From contig NC_052394.1 in NCBI RefSeq assembly GCF_009389715.1, positions 22,756,899-22,820,898 of the forward strand: 64,000 bases of DNA, read 5' to 3'. This document shows, one piece after another, positions 23,548 through 37,169 of the stretch (position 1 is the stretch's first letter; each line of letters starts with the position of its first letter). The position numbers and the translations under genes were made by a program. Source of the stretch: Phoenix dactylifera. Taxonomy: Eukaryota; Streptophyta; Magnoliopsida; Arecales; Arecaceae. The notes under the pieces are model-generated. The model ran no database searches and was not told the DNA's origin. It worked only from the letters and a program-made list of their open reading frames with translations.

Positions 23548-26500
23548 TTATGAAGCTGGTGGAGATTTTAAAACTTCTGATTTGTTGGAGCGGCACATGC
23601 AGTCCGGGCAAGGATAAGTGTATATTGAGTCATTTGATCTTTTAATCTCTATCCCCTTGGCGTCACTATGTGCTCGCATGTTTAACAATTGACGCTTCAA
23701 GGCCTTCCAACTGTTGTAAAACATAGGGGAAAAGGTGATGTACATGCAATAAAATCATGCTGATAAAAAAGAAAATCCAGATTAGATGATCAATAAGTAT
23801 GCAAGAAAGAGAAGCAAATCAGTCTTTAAAGCTAATTGATAACATAGGCAACTAGGGCTGAAAGTGGCTTGGATAATATCCATCCGGATCTGTTTCCATA
23901 TCCGAGTCTATCCGGATATAGATGAAAATTTGAACATCTGACTAATATCCGTATCCATATTCACATTCGTCAAAGAGAAATGGATAAGGATATGAATAGA
24001 CAACTACCCAATCTGTATCCGAATATCCAATTCAATTTGTAACCCTATTTAATTTTATATAGCACTCATAAACTTTTAAGAAAAATAAATGACCACATTA
24101 ACAAGCTATCAACTTAATTTATTATCCACTTAGTAATATATTTGATCCTGTGTTCATATAGTTTAATTATCCGATTATATCTGTATTTATATCCATACTT
24201 TTAATATCCGATTTGTATCCGTATTCGTTTAAAACAAATATAGATATGAATTTTTGCATCCGATTAACATCCGTATCCGTATCTGTATTTGTCAAACAAA
24301 ACAAATATGGATATGGGTATACTAGTATCCGATCCGATTTTAGCCCTATATGCAACTTTCTTTCTTAAACATTATATTAATTTTTTCTTCCAAGTTTCTT
24401 TATTAGTTATATGGACAATCACAGGCAAAACAAGCTGAGTTTGGAAAATGGAAGTGAGTGTGTTCTGTGGAACATACAATAAAATAAATGCTTAGGAAGA
24501 ATGGATTCCCTTCAGTATCTGCAATTATGATCCACAAAACATGACATGCCTTCTCTTTATCTTACGAGATTTTCTTTCAAGCACCCACAAGAAAGGCATG
24601 TTTTCATTACAAGCACCCACAAGAAACTTTCTACTTCACCCACTCAAGGTCTTTTAGATACCTGAGGATATATCTTTCCCACTCTTCCATTAAATGGACC
24701 CCAAATGATAAATATTGTCACAGCAAGTCATTGCTCAGTCATTGACATTAACAAGGTATTAGTTTTTATACTTATTTCAATCAAAGTTGTATTCCCTAGC
24801 TCTCTTCTAGTTCTATTGATTTTCCAATCCCTACCTTCAGGGCTTTACTCAATAGTTTTTAGCATTCAACCCTAATCTCATCTCATCAATTAATACTATT
24901 GTACAAAATGACCCCTCCTTTAGGTTTGCTCTGAAGCTATTTCAAGCTCTTCCATGTGCTTTCTCGTAACTGACATCCATGTTACCTGAAGTCTTCCCCT
25001 CCTTTTCCAATATTCATCAAGGGACCCCATCTTGCTGGAGCTCCCTTAGATCCTTGTTGTGTAAGCACATATCATTACAATCAATTCTCCATAAACTTCT
25101 AGAACTCCAATATACTTGTCTCCCATTCTATCTGTGCTGGTTATACATCTACCTCAATATTCTCATATGTGCCCCATTCAACTTGTTTTTTGGGGGCCTT
25201 TTTATTGTCCGATATTTTGTCCATGCAACATGCCAAACCTAATTATTGTTCTATAACTTGCCACCAAGGTATTTTTTGATCATAAGAGCATCATGAAATG
25301 GTTAGTGTTAAAAATTAATTTGTATTTCTGCAGAGGATGAAATACTACAATGAACTAGGATTTTAGATATAATTTGGTGGATCATATATACTTGCTCCCT
25401 AATGAACTTTAAGCTATGGATGGATTGACATGAAAAGCTATTCAATGAAAAGAAAATATGAATCATTGCGCACAAATCATATAAATACACAACTGAATTA
25501 TTCATATTAATTCATAAAGACGCACCTAACTTTTGGATTGTCGAACAACAATGCCAACTTCCTTTTATCAGGCTTGATAGTCTTAGAATGTCCACCATAC
25601 AAATATCTCCTATGGCCAACCAAAAAGTGAGGAAAATTCCCACCTTGAGTTGTCACAAACACTTCACTATGAAGGCAGACACTGTAGTCTATAGCAGCCA
25701 TTCTAGAAGAATAGTTCTGGAAATAATAGTTCAAGTTACAACAACAACTAATTGCAAAAGATTATGCAACAGGCACATTTTATGATATGAAATCTCAAGA
25801 ACCATAACAACAAATTAATGTTACCTTAAATGGAGCAAGCTCCTCTGGTGATGCTAATGTCTCTTTAGTTTGCAAAAGGGGAAACATTTCAAGAAGCGGA
25901 GCCATAGTTTTTTCTGCCTTGTAAATCTTACCCGAAGCCAAATATATAGATGTATTATTACTGAAACCCATGCCTCGAAGCATCAAGCCAACCTGAGCAC
26001 AAGAGACAATGAAGTAAAACATGCATGATAATGCAAAAAAAATCTAAAAAAAGGAAAAATCAACTAAATATATTCGAATCAGTAATTTCAGCATTTCCAT
26101 AACAAACTATTCCATAAATCATCAACTGTACGAAGATACTAACTGAAGATAGCTGATCCATGGGAAATAAAGTAATTCAAGTTTGCAAAATCATGTCACC
26201 TCAGTTGCTTATTTCATAAAAAAAATAAATTAATAACTAAACTATCTGAAATTGCGCTTTAAGAATTCTTCAATTTTTCTTGCTCAGTTTACAAGATCTA
26301 TGCTAGCTAACTAGCCCATTAGTGTCCCATAAATTAAGTGACAATTCTCAAATTTGTGCTTACCACGATGATATGTCATAATATTTCTCTTGCTATTGAC
26401 TGGAAAAACTTCTTTTATGAAGAAAATTATAGAGATTTTTTCATATATTCATATATCCTTCAAAAATGGGATGAAAGGGGGAAAACTTACTTGCTTACTT

Positions 26501-29189
26501 GCAAAACAGAAATATGGGAGCTTTTCCTTTAAATAGATGTTAGTCAGGAGAGACTCAAAGGCAACGGTAAGTGGTATTCCACAAAGTCTACAAAGCAAGA
26601 TTTTTTTTTTTGTTTGTTTTCTGAATTAGGTGGGGTCATCCCCCACCCCACCCAGGGCAAAGCCCAGGCCCCCAGTTGACTAAGCCAGCGCTTGTGGGAT
26701 GACGCTTAGTATAATCAGAGGCTGAAGCGAAGGTTGATGCCTTGTAGAATCAAACCCCCGACTCTAGCCAAAGAGGCTAGAGGTTGTACCATCTGATCGA
26801 AAGGTCAGTGATACAAAGCAGATTGATAAAAGGTCTCTGTATAAAGCAATATAATTATTTGGTGATCTCTGGCTTGCAAGTGAAGCTGAACACAACCTGA
26901 TTAAAGTCCACCTAATCATCATCATTCAAGGTTTATTCATGCAGACAACTTTGGGCACCAAAGTAAAGATACAATATTGATAATTACTTTTGGGATTTTA
27001 GAAAAAACTAAAAGCATCATTTTGGTGCTTATTTCTTTGTAATCAAGTTGAACTCATTCCTACACCACCCAAATAAAAAATCAGGTTAATACAATTTCTC
27101 TTTTGGGGGAGGGAGTGCTCTATTTCAAATAAGCCAGTTAAAGTAATGCAGAACCTAACAGGACCTCAAGGGATACGGATGCTTTATCAGTTCAAATAAC
27201 ACACTTTAGAGATATAGTGTTAAGCATCAGCCAAAAATGATTGTGGGAGGTAAAGGAACAACAAGTGGTTGTACGGTCAAAAACTAGAATGATAGCCAGT
27301 AGGGAAAAGTAAGCAGAAGGAAAAGCATACAAGGATGACCACAGACTTAGACCTATTCTACACGTATCAAGATAAGCAATTAACCTTAAACTTATAAGCA
27401 TAACCAACAAGCATCATTCCTGATCCTTCTAAAGGGGTCATCTTAATGAATCCTGCACTAACCATTTCTGAAGGATCACTGATTGAATAACAAAAAGCAA
27501 ATCCAAGCCAATTTTTTTGTTAACAAAGAAGACAGGCATGGCACAGAAGGTTCCAGCAATCATGAACTTTACAGCATTTTGATACAAAATGGTATTAAAA
27601 TCTAGATAAGCATATACCTCCAAAGGTGTAAGCGGACATTTTCCATTCATCCTAATTACACCAGGCCGTATAACACGACCCCGTTTAGTAAACTTTCCTC
27701 TCCAACCTCTTTCTCTTGCAGCATTCATGTCCTGTTTCTCCTCTTCGCCACCATCAAATATGCAACAAGAGAATGCAACCATATCCTGCAAGAGAGGACA
27801 ACAGCATCAAATTTACTATTACATTTCCAAGGAAGTAAAAAAGGTGTCCCAACGGACGAGGCTTCTGCTATTGCAGGGTATGGGGAGCGTCAAATGTACG
27901 CAGCCCTACTCCCATGTGTGAAGAAGCTATTTCTGTATTTCGAACCTGTGACACCTAGGTCACAACGGAGCAACCTTATTGTTGCACCAAGGCCTACTCT
28001 CCACATTTTCAATTGAGTGCATGAAATGAAAAATTACAAGAGCAACTAAAAGTCCAAATCTTGGTAAAGGCAAGCTAACCTCTTCAAAGCGAAGATGCAC
28101 TGCAATATATCTACCATTATTGTCTGTGCTGCGTTCTTTCATTCGAGAAATCAACTTTTCAGCCAAAGTTGCTATAGGATTTGAAAAGTGCAAGGCTTCA
28201 AAATTTGCCAAGCATCTTAGGTGTTGGACTGCAGAAGGGGCATCAAATGACAGACGATTTGCAAAAGGAGATATCCTTATAAACCTGAATTTTCCAATCA
28301 AAATTATATGATGTGAGTTATTATAAACCATTACTTATGGAAACTTACAGTAATAAAACCACAAGGAAATAGGGCTACATGTTATTAGAAGTTTCTGATC
28401 ATGTCAAAACAGATCTTTTTATGAAAAATCTTAATTAAGAAAAATACAGATCCAAAAATTTAAACAAACAATTATTCAGTAAGTCTGCAATTAACAACAA
28501 CAACCTGCCACGTAAAGGTGGCAGATAGATAGCATATTCAACTCACTTTTCTTCAATTAGCTTAGGCAGGACAGCATCCTTGTAATATTGAATGGAAGAC
28601 CAAGCCTTGATCTTGAAGTTATGTACATTACTCATATTGTGACCAAATCGTTCCATTATGAAGTCAGGCACCTTATCAACCACTCTTACATCATTTTTCA
28701 GGGTATTGATGAAGTGCTCCTCATCATAGATATCCTTAAATTTGCTGCAGACAATGATAAATATGTCAGCAAGAACATCTAAATGGATTCTTTACCTACT
28801 ATTTTAACAAGCAGCGTGATAACAAGAAGCATGTTATTTTCTATATGTTTCTTCATGCAACCAGTATAGTTTATGCAGAAACCCCTCAGAAAGCTTTGAA
28901 CTGCAATATCCAAGACTCAAGGAGCATAAAAGGTCAAAAATCCAGAATGGATAAATTAGAATCCCATAAAGCCTATAACAGCAGAGAATCAGCACGGAAA
29001 GCATTCTAATGCTCAATAAAAACATGATGGACCCAACAAGTCTGCCACCATGCCACGAGTACTATTTCCATGAAAATAAAAATATACTAATCCATTATTA
29101 TCAATATATATATATATATATAACAAACCATGTCTCTGCGTGTGTGTGTGTGTGTGTGTGTTCTCTTACAGATTTTTTATTTGAGCTTC

Positions 29190-29227
<38 letters not shown>

Positions 29228-32200
29228 ATAAGGATGAAATGAACATAAGCAATTCTTATTTTTCATTCTAAAAGCATTTTTTTCTAGGCAAGGTGCAACT
29301 GCATTTAAGGAAAGCCATAAGGTCAATATTTAAGAAAAATGTCTTAAATGTGAAGGCCAACAAGACTCCAATCCAATTATTTTAGCTTTCCTCCTAGAAG
29401 TTCACGAGCTAGTTAAGGATAACAGAGTTTTAGCATTTCAAAAAATATTGATGACTGTAAGCCAAGGCTGAAAGTACCATCTGGTTCACCAATGCTGGTC
29501 ATTGGCTAGCATACAATATCAGACTGTGTCATGCCATATAGGTCTCCTAACAAAAGAGAGAAGAAGAAAAATAAAGAAAATAGCCAATTCGTGTCAATAA
29601 ATGCTAGTCCATGTCAGCTGTATCATGCCCATATCCAGTTGTCGTGGTACATAACATTTAGCACACACTGGCACTTGAATCCATGTTATTAGCTAAAGAG
29701 AACTGAAACTCACCTTCATAATTCATAAGTTTAGACTATAACAATATTCCTTTTAGAATTTTTAAGCAGCAGTATAAAGTTGTCAATTTTAAATAAGAGG
29801 AACATGCAAGTACCAAAGTACCAGACAAGAACCCCTCTTTAACAAAGACAAACAGCCAGCAAGTACTCCAAAACTAAGAGTTAAACTTTGAGATGGCTAA
29901 CATATAGAATGGTTACTCAACCGGGTCCTTGGACCAATCAGAGGCCCAAACAACGCAGGTCAGACCAAAATGATAAATGGATCCATTGATCTAAACAGAA
30001 GGGCTTGAAATACACATACTCCGGTCTTCAATTTCTCAACCCTTGCACCTTCATTGTACCGCTTGTGGCTGTACTGTCTGACACTAACTAGTCATATTTG
30101 TTACGAGCATACCTTTCTAGGCTAGCAACCACTCAATTGGTGCACAATATGATGGGAAAGTCTACATAAAAGCCATGCAGTGAACAACTCCGCAAATAGT
30201 AAAGTCACAGAAGCCAACGAGATTATGATGCCTTTTGACACGGTATACATCTTCTGTCCCTAGTTAGCAACGTTCCATCAAGATTTTGATTCTATCTTGA
30301 TTTGGGTATGATACATTGTAAAACATACCCATCATGTTGGGTACTTCTATCCAACTAACAGATCACACTCATATCAGCATCCACCCTAAACCCTTTAACA
30401 AAGGTGAAAAGGCACCATTAAAATGAAACTTCACAACCTGTTCCCTTTTCATCCTTGCATTAGGCCTATTAATCCATGACCAAGCCATCTTGAAGGATCT
30501 AACACTAAGAAGAAAACAGAAGCAACAAGATCACCAATAGTCCCCATTCTATGAATATCCAGAACCAAACATTCAGCTTCTTACAAATGACATCACATGC
30601 TAAATGTAATGAATCTCTAATAGACTCTTAATATATATATATATATATATGCTGAAATACATGTGAAACACATCAAGTAAAAACTAAACTAGTAGGTAAT
30701 AAAAATAACAACTGGATTGTCTACATATTTTAGAAAAAAATTGGCAGCAAACCACCCATAATTTTCTTATTAATTAAATTATAGGTTGTATAAGAAGAAG
30801 AGGGAATATAGCACAAAAGTTCCAAACCTCAGGAACTGGCCAACTCTAGAAAGAACCAGTTCAACAGAGATGCCTTGAATAATATAAACAAATCAAACAA
30901 GCGGGAAAAAAAAACAGAATACAAAAACAGAGAAGAAAATCACAACATGTAATTATTAAGTCTTCTTAAGAAAACAGCAACTCCCATCAAATAAACAAGG
31001 CAGCCTGTGAATAGGTGCTTAACAAGTCTTCTTAAGAAAACATCAACTCCCATCAAAAAGGTTAAATAATTATTCTTTACCAATCATTGTTTATTCTGCA
31101 CTAATCCTATGCAGACATGAATTTCTTGTACGTACAATCAACAATTTGGTTCATACAAAACAAGGATCCAATATTCCAGGTTTTCTAGCTTCAAAACTCC
31201 TACCCACTTTGTTAAAATTGATGTGCATGGCATGAAAAAAGAAACTTATTGGCTATTTGACTCCCATTCCACAATTTTGGTACTTATTAGTTGGACTAGT
31301 GCAACAGTAAATCTAGAGTTGTAAGACTATCTCTCTGACTTATCCTTACTTGACAAACACATAATCAAGAAAGGGCATATCATCAAAAAAACAACAACAA
31401 AATAAAAATGTAAAGCATCCAAATAGAACTTAATGCACTGCTTGCCATGCCAAAAACATCACAGAATCATCCATGTTGACAAAAAAAACCATACTTAACT
31501 CAAGAAAAGGTCAAGTAGACAGAACCTTTATTTCAGCCTCACATAAGAAGCGTATAATTTTAAATTTCAAATACCATCCATTTTGATCCTAGAGAAACTT
31601 GTTCTTAACACATTGGTCCACAAATTATAGCATCTCCCCTGAATTTGCAGGCATATGCCTGCTAATGTGTTTCTCATATCTTTTATCTACTCCCTATATA
31701 TAATTGGAAATGCTGGAGTCCAACACCAGCATGTTTGACTTCAGGACTTTCCACATTTTATCGAGAGATGGGAAAGCCTAGAGTCCAGCATGGATGTGTT
31801 AGACTCCAGGACTTCCCATATATTATCACAAAAAGAGGAACAAAAAAGATTGGAGTGGGGACTTCTCTGAGTAATCTCTCCCTTTGTCTCGATTTTTCCT
31901 TGTGTATGTTGCAATTGCATAGCACATGCCTAACTTTAGCCTCTACAATACCAAGACCACCAAACCTTTCAGGTTTGCATGCTAGGTCCCAATCCAAATA
32001 TCTTGACACTGTCACCTCCAACCTATGACCATTTCAACAAAACTTCCTCGCAACCTCTTCCATTGTGTTGTCCACCACCATTACAACAACAAAGACTAGA
32101 AAAAGGTAAAAGGTAAGCCTCAACAGGGGCAAGGCCCCCTTAGGCAGAATAATTTTCCATTACAAACAACTTGTTCATCCTCCACACAAGCAACTAATTT

Positions 32201-35200
32201 TATGCTTTGAACATGCTCCTTCACAATGATTTTGACAACAACATGAGATTATCCCCGAATCTATGGGGAAATATTTCCATTTTGTATGAAGAGATATTAC
32301 ATAATTGTCTACAATATCATACCCAAACATATTTAGACCAGACGACTTGCTGCCAATAATTATCAATGTTTACAAAAAAATCAATTTATCACAGATTTCA
32401 GGTCAACGTAGCAGTTAAAACTTTAAACCATTACCAAAAAAACATAGGTTTGGTTTTGCACGTTCTGAGTGAAATTAGATAGTTCCATTAAAAACAGGCC
32501 AAATTGATTCAGAAAAGGTGTATACCCCACTCAGTTAACTACACCAGATAAAGTGTTTTTTATTGGATATTAACATCATGTTTGGGTTATATGGAATGAA
32601 GAAGTATAATTTGTAAAACTATAATCGTATTAAAGGCAAAGATACATTTGGAAGCAAATAAGCCATTGAACGCAACCTTCACAATTAGTTTAAACCCAAT
32701 TAACTATAAAAAAAAGGTTAACAAACTTATAGGTCTATTTGTTGGGGCCTTTTTAATCAACGATGTCTTAGACCAAAGGTTTTTACATCCCAGCTTATAT
32801 GTCAGAATCAGTTCATCAGTCAAGCTTTAAAAGAAGTATGATACTGATATGTGATGATGGATCACAGTAACCTTCAAAATTTGTTCAGCTTAAGAATATG
32901 GTAATGCCTAAAACCAGATAGCAGGCCTGACTACACAAACTAGGTCATGAAGAAGAAATAGAGATGTATGCACAAACCTAGGATCTCTCCAAATGCTGTG
33001 GTAGTGGAAATTTGGGATAACAAGTGTTGCATTTAGATATCCTGCTACAGCAACTGCATTGCATATCTGTAAAATGAACAACAGGAACAAACTATAAGTG
33101 ACCGAAGGCAAAAAAATAAATGATATATCTAGAAGCCTTTAAAAAAAAGCGAACACTGAAAAAGAAAAGGAATTACAGAAGTCCGTTGCTGATTCAAGCC
33201 GCCATTTGCTTCAACATATATGTAACCATTAGAATCAGGCAGTTCTGAGATTAGAAAAGGAGAAGCTTCAATGAATAACTTTAACAGATCAACAAAATAG
33301 ATACAGAAAATAAGGGGGCAGAGAGCAGATGGAAAGTTCTATAAGTCAAAATTTGTTAGCAGCAATCAGATAAATCATATCTAACAAGATTCAAAACTTT
33401 TATGAGTGCATAAACTGAATCCAAAAGATTGAAACTATAGGTAACATCCAACAAGAGCATGCAGATAGGTATGAACCTCATTAAGAAATTTCAACAAGTT
33501 TCCATATATATATTTTTTACAAAAAATGTGAATCCAGTGAAGTTAATTGTATTATACTACAAACTGTGACAAAGTTTATACAAACTTGAATTATAAGCCA
33601 ATAAAAAAGTAAAAAAGGAAAAAAAAACTTAGTATGTGAAACTAATACTCCATTACAACATTAATGACTTTCCATACTGACAAACTAATTTAAGCTTTCC
33701 CAATGTACTCAGCAAGAAAAAGTTTAAAGTTCTAATGATTAGGGAAATATCATACCATTCATAGTCACATTTATACATGGTCGCCACGTACCACCTTTAT
33801 AGGGGTGTCTCCATACAGCTGCTAACTACAAAAAAAATTGAAACTTTAAAACATAAATAAAAGAGATTCACCAACCCAAAAATTTTAATTACAATTATAA
33901 GATAACAAAAAGTTAAGAAGAAAAGGATCAAGCAAATTTTCTTTGATAAAAGATGATGCTTCAGTTTAACAATCTAAAGTAAATGGTGGGTACATATTCT
34001 GCAGCCAAGGACACAGAATTGAAGAACTTATGGTGATAGGTCAAGAATTATGGAAGAAAACTAAAATATCCACAATGGAGATGATAAAAACAGGATACTT
34101 GAACCCAGAGACAAAAATAAAATCATCTAAAAGCATTTTAAATTCATCACTATGTCCGCCATACATCAATTGTTCTAGACCCAAAGAATTCCTACACACT
34201 TTCCTCAAAAAAAGCAAAAAAAAAAAGAACTCGCAAAGACATAGTACTCCTCGAACAAGATGCCTAAAAAGGCATGCTCATTATGAATCAAATATGGTAC
34301 TCCCTAAAAATGAAACATGTGGGTACCAAGCTCATCTCCTTCATTTGGATTATTTCTTACAAAATTTTATCTTAAGATCTTATGTTGGTCAAATAACATC
34401 CTAGCTAAAAGTGCCTTGTCAGTTCGTGCTCATGATTTTAATTTAAACCGAATGCCTTCATCGATTTTTCTGTTATCTAGTTTTTAGAACTTAATGCACC
34501 ATATACATCTTCATAGTCCAATTCAGCACTCAGCCTTATATTCACGTCATGTTAAAAAAAAAAAAAAAAATCGCGACTCATCTCAAAAATCACAACTCAT
34601 CTCAAAAATCGCACTCAGCCTTATATTCACATCATGTTTAAAAAAAAAAAATCACAACTCATCTCAAAAATGAAAAATCAGAAATGCTATTCACTGCAAC
34701 AAGAAACTTCCTTTTATTGGTAAAACAGTTTCGATGCCTAACATCTATCATTTGCACTGTGAAAGCGACATATCAACTGTTGGGCATTATAGTAGCTTTT
34801 AAGGATATGCAGCAAGATGTTTCCTTGTATAAGGTGAATAAATACTCAAATAAAGGAGGGGGCAGAGGAGTTATAATTAGGGGAAAAAGTTGGTAAGAGT
34901 TTTGAAAGTCACCATGCATAGGCTATCAGTATCATATTTAACATCTATAAACGTCACTATCTCGCCCCAGGAGTTAAGTTTAGTAAAACGCAAGATCTAC
35001 AGTATGGTACATTGTCGTTTTATAATATGCAAATGTACACATAAAACAGACTCAGAAGCGGGAGATCCCGCAAGTAATTATGCCATCATAAATAGAGTGC
35101 CAGTCTTTCTTGGATGATTTCGTTCCTTCCTAGACATTAGATCATGCATCCTCTGGGCAAGAGTCAAAAATTCGAAACTAAAGTCCATCTGAGCGCCCTC

Positions 35201-35657
35201 AGAGAGAAATCGAAGCGCCAGAAAATACAAGAAAGAGCAGATCCAGAGGGATTCTTTAAAGAAGGGGGTGGGTTCAAGAACTGACCGCATCGGAAGAGTT
35301 ATCAGAGTCCATATCGGGGCGGAGGCGCTGGTACAGCTGGGGGCTCCGGTAGATGGAGCCAGGAGCGGGGCGGGAGATGATGCGGGGAACGCCCTCGAGG
35401 GAGACGGTGCCCATATAGAAGAGCATCCCGGCGACGTACAGGAGCGGCGCGAAGAGGAAGATGGCCTGCCGCCGGAGGAGGAGCGATAGTACCATCCACG
35501 CCAACCGCTGCAGAAGGGTCCGCGGCGCCTGGAGGGCCCGTCCGGAGGCGGACTTGGAGGTGCGCCGGTGGATCCTCGGCGAGCGGCGGGGCGACGCCGG
35601 CGGGGACGGCGTCGTCCCCCCGCTGCCGAGGCGGTTGTAGGCATGGTGCGGCACCAT
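23548..35657 (-). CDS. GT65-type O-fucosyltransferase family protein (plant PF10250)
   Basis: The ten exons in transcript order are 35657-35286, 33825-33756, 33244-33177, 33066-32978, 28744-28547, 28284-28080, 27785-27618, 25992-25825, 25716-25526 and 23710-23548. They encode 563 aa, and every junction is GT-AG and in phase. A basic N-terminal cytosolic tail (1-62) precedes one signal-anchor helix (about 65-86, [18 protein letters not shown]), giving a type II Golgi-like topology. Family motifs are [10 protein letters not shown], the [14 protein letters not shown] block, [14 protein letters not shown] (about 329-342) and YTTQGGNF-like [19 protein letters not shown] near the C-terminus. The arginine of HLR belongs to the GDP-fucose site in this fold. 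Arabidopsis relatives act in cell-wall glycan synthesis and cell adhesion; the exact acceptor is unknown. Intron 4 is about 4.2 kb. Two SINEs sit in introns 6 and 7. Confidence 0.9.
23854..24347. mobile_element. 494-bp TIR element, same family as 8076-8530
   Basis: The ends read AGGGCTGAAA and, from the other side, AGGGCTAAAATCGGATCGGA. The flanks are ATAGGCAACT (23844-23853) and ATATGCAACT (24348-24357), a 10-bp duplication with one mismatch. The interior is AT-rich with reiterated TATCCGTATCCGTAT words and no open frame of interest. The element lies in the last intron of the O-fucosyltransferase gene (25525-23711). A non-autonomous Mutator-like origin is inferred from duplication length only. 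Confidence 0.72.
26602..26811 (-). mobile_element. tRNA-derived SINE in an O-fucosyltransferase intron
   Basis: On the minus strand the element starts near 26811 with an A-box-like GATCAGATGGTA. About 40 nt later comes a B-box-like GGGGTTTGATTCT, and the element ends in an A-rich tail (AAAACAAACAAAAAAAAAA). Flanks TACAAAGCAAGAT (26589-26601) and TACAAAGCAGATT (from 26812) look like a target-site duplication of about 13 bp. It lies in the intron between exons 27785-27618 and 25992-25825. Confidence 0.7.
27837..28002 (-). mobile_element. Au-type SINE in an O-fucosyltransferase intron
   Basis: Read on the minus strand, the body shows GGCCTTGGTGCAACAATAAGG, then AGGTTCGAAAT as a B box, then GGGCTGCGTACATTTGACGC and a T-run tail. 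This is the arrangement of angiosperm Au SINEs as I know them (…CCTTGGCGCAACGGTAA…GGTTCGAGTC…GGCTGCGTACA…TTTTT). Imperfect flanking repeats ACATTTCCAA (27821-27830) and ACATTTTCAA (28003-28012) fit an aged target duplication. It sits between exons 28284-28080 and 27785-27618. Confidence 0.82.
29104..29221. repeat. (AT)n-(TG)n-(AT)n microsatellite cluster in intron
   Basis: AT units at 29104-29122, TG units at 29139-29160 and AT units at 29195-29221 lie in the 4.2-kb intron of the O-fucosyltransferase gene. Confidence 0.9.
30631..30650. repeat. (AT)n microsatellite in intron
   Basis: About ten AT units are read directly, within the long O-fucosyltransferase intron. Confidence 0.9.
30957..31056. 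repeat. 33-bp direct duplication, 66-bp offset
   Basis: AAGTCTTCTTAAGAAAACA followed by CAACTCCCATCAAA occurs at 30958 and again 66 bp later with one internal difference. It is intronic and has no coding content. Confidence 0.75.
31758..32021 (-). mobile_element. possible LINE-derived fragment in intron
   Basis: The minus-strand frame opens with [20 protein letters not shown]. This resembles the W-x(3)-C-x-P-K-x-x-GGLGI motif found downstream of the reverse transcriptase in plant L1-type LINEs. The rest of the frame does not continue convincingly and no flanking duplication or tail is seen, so this is a short decayed fragment at best. Confidence 0.3.
34528..34670. repeat. 85-bp tandem duplication with poly-A tracts in intron
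   Basis: ACTCAGCCTTATATTCAC followed by a poly-A run and ACTCATCTCAAAAAT occurs at 34528 and again at 34613. It lies in intron 1 of the O-fucosyltransferase gene. Confidence 0.8.
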
Positions 35658-37169
35658 CACGTCGTCGTGGTCGTCTCCGGAGGGGCCGGCGAATCGCAGG
35701 GGGATCCGTCCGTCCCTCCCCGCCGGTGGAGGCCGATCACGGGGTCTACGGTGAGGGTTTCGTATTCGTTTCTTGGGCGCAGGGAAAGCGAGGAGGGCGG
35801 GGATCGGCGGGGCGGTGCTGGGGGTGGGGGTGTGCGGCGAACGTGCGGAGGGGGTGGGGGAAGGACCCGGCTTTGGCCGACTGGACGGCTGTCTGTTTTC
35901 CGGCCGGCGTTCTCGGACCTCCGAGTCGGAGAGGCGGACTTTGTTTCTCGATGGTTTTTTATGTGATATACAGCCGTTGGACGTCGCGTTCTGGTCACCT
36001 TCTTTCAAGTCGATATCATCAGCGGGCCTGGTCCGAAACAAGGTCCATGCTCTTAGTAAGTCTTGGTCTTGGCACGGGCCAGGCCGGGTTGGTGACCGGT
36101 TATTTTCGGCCAAGGTTACTGACATACCTGGGCCCACAAAAGGATCGCTTGGATATCGTGGATGGGGGCATGCGCACGTAGTGCGGAGGAAGTTTCTGGC
36201 CCATGGGAACAACTGGCAGATCTGGTTGGGAAGTTGCCTTACGATCGGGAAGGTTTGTCAAATCTCCCGGCTTTCTTCAGTGGCAGCCAACAAAATTGAT
36301 GAAGAAGGGGTAGAGATGAAAAGAACTAAAAAGAAAGGCCCAAGATGTCTCCATCTTACCGGCATCAAAACACTGACAGCACCAATCGCGAGCGGTATGA
36401 CTTGGATATCCGTCTTTGTTTGATAATTAATTTGGTTATTATCATATAATTTGCTGTTTCCGACTCGTAACATACTAAACCTTCTTAGCTCATTGGCTTC
36501 CTTTACCCTTACCTAGAAGCATGTTCAAGTTCAACCATGGCTGATGGCAGGACCACCCTAGGCTTCATTTTTTCGCCTTGCTCTCGTCTTCCCAACGAAA
36601 GCTAAACTCTTGGCCTTCTATTTAAATATACCTTATTCTAAATATTCAGCAGAAATTACTTTGTGCCTGATTTTCTACAGCCCAAATAATATTGTCAAAT
36701 TCACCTCGATATAGTTCGATGCATCTGTCGACGAACGTAATGAGCTCACCAAAAATAAAAATATAAAATACAGAGATGGAAGATTCGTTGGCCTTGCTGT
36801 AAACCGAGTCAACTTCGGTAGACAGATAAATGATGGCCGCATTGCTTGAAAAATCCATACTCAGATGTTAGCAGGGGTATGACATCAGCTGCTACATGCT
36901 CCAAGAGGAGTTGGATTATGATTGATGCAGCATCTATATATAGTTCTTGTTGGATACGGTTATGCTGATCTGGTGTTTTCCTACTGCTAGCAACAAGTTC
37001 ATAAAAAAAAAAGTTTGCCCACCAAATGCATGAAGATGCGGTGCCCCATCGACAGAAGTGGTAGACTACCCGAAATTCCAAACTCCTGACTGGTTCATAA
37101 CCCTCCTGCTGCTCCAATGGTGGCAAAATTAGGAGATTTTGTTGGCTCCAGGGGAGACAATACAGATAG
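35658..37169. other. spacer between O-fucosyltransferase 5' end and ALG5 3' end
   Basis: The first 300 bp are GC-rich and probably hold the 5' UTR and promoter of the O-fucosyltransferase; an open frame continues upstream of its ATG but lacks family features. The remainder (36.2-37.1 kb) has no gene I can support and contains the 3' flank of ALG5. Confidence 0.5.

Noticed and set aside
35078-35644. 188-codon minus-strand open frame overlapping the O-fucosyltransferase first exon
   Set aside because: It is an out-of-frame shadow of the GC-rich first exon. The other frame carries the basic tail and signal anchor and splices in phase to the family domains.
35658-36212. Extension of the O-fucosyltransferase frame upstream to 36212
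   Set aside because: The extension would put about 185 unrelated residues before a normal type II N-terminus. The ATG at 35657 gives the expected topology and length.
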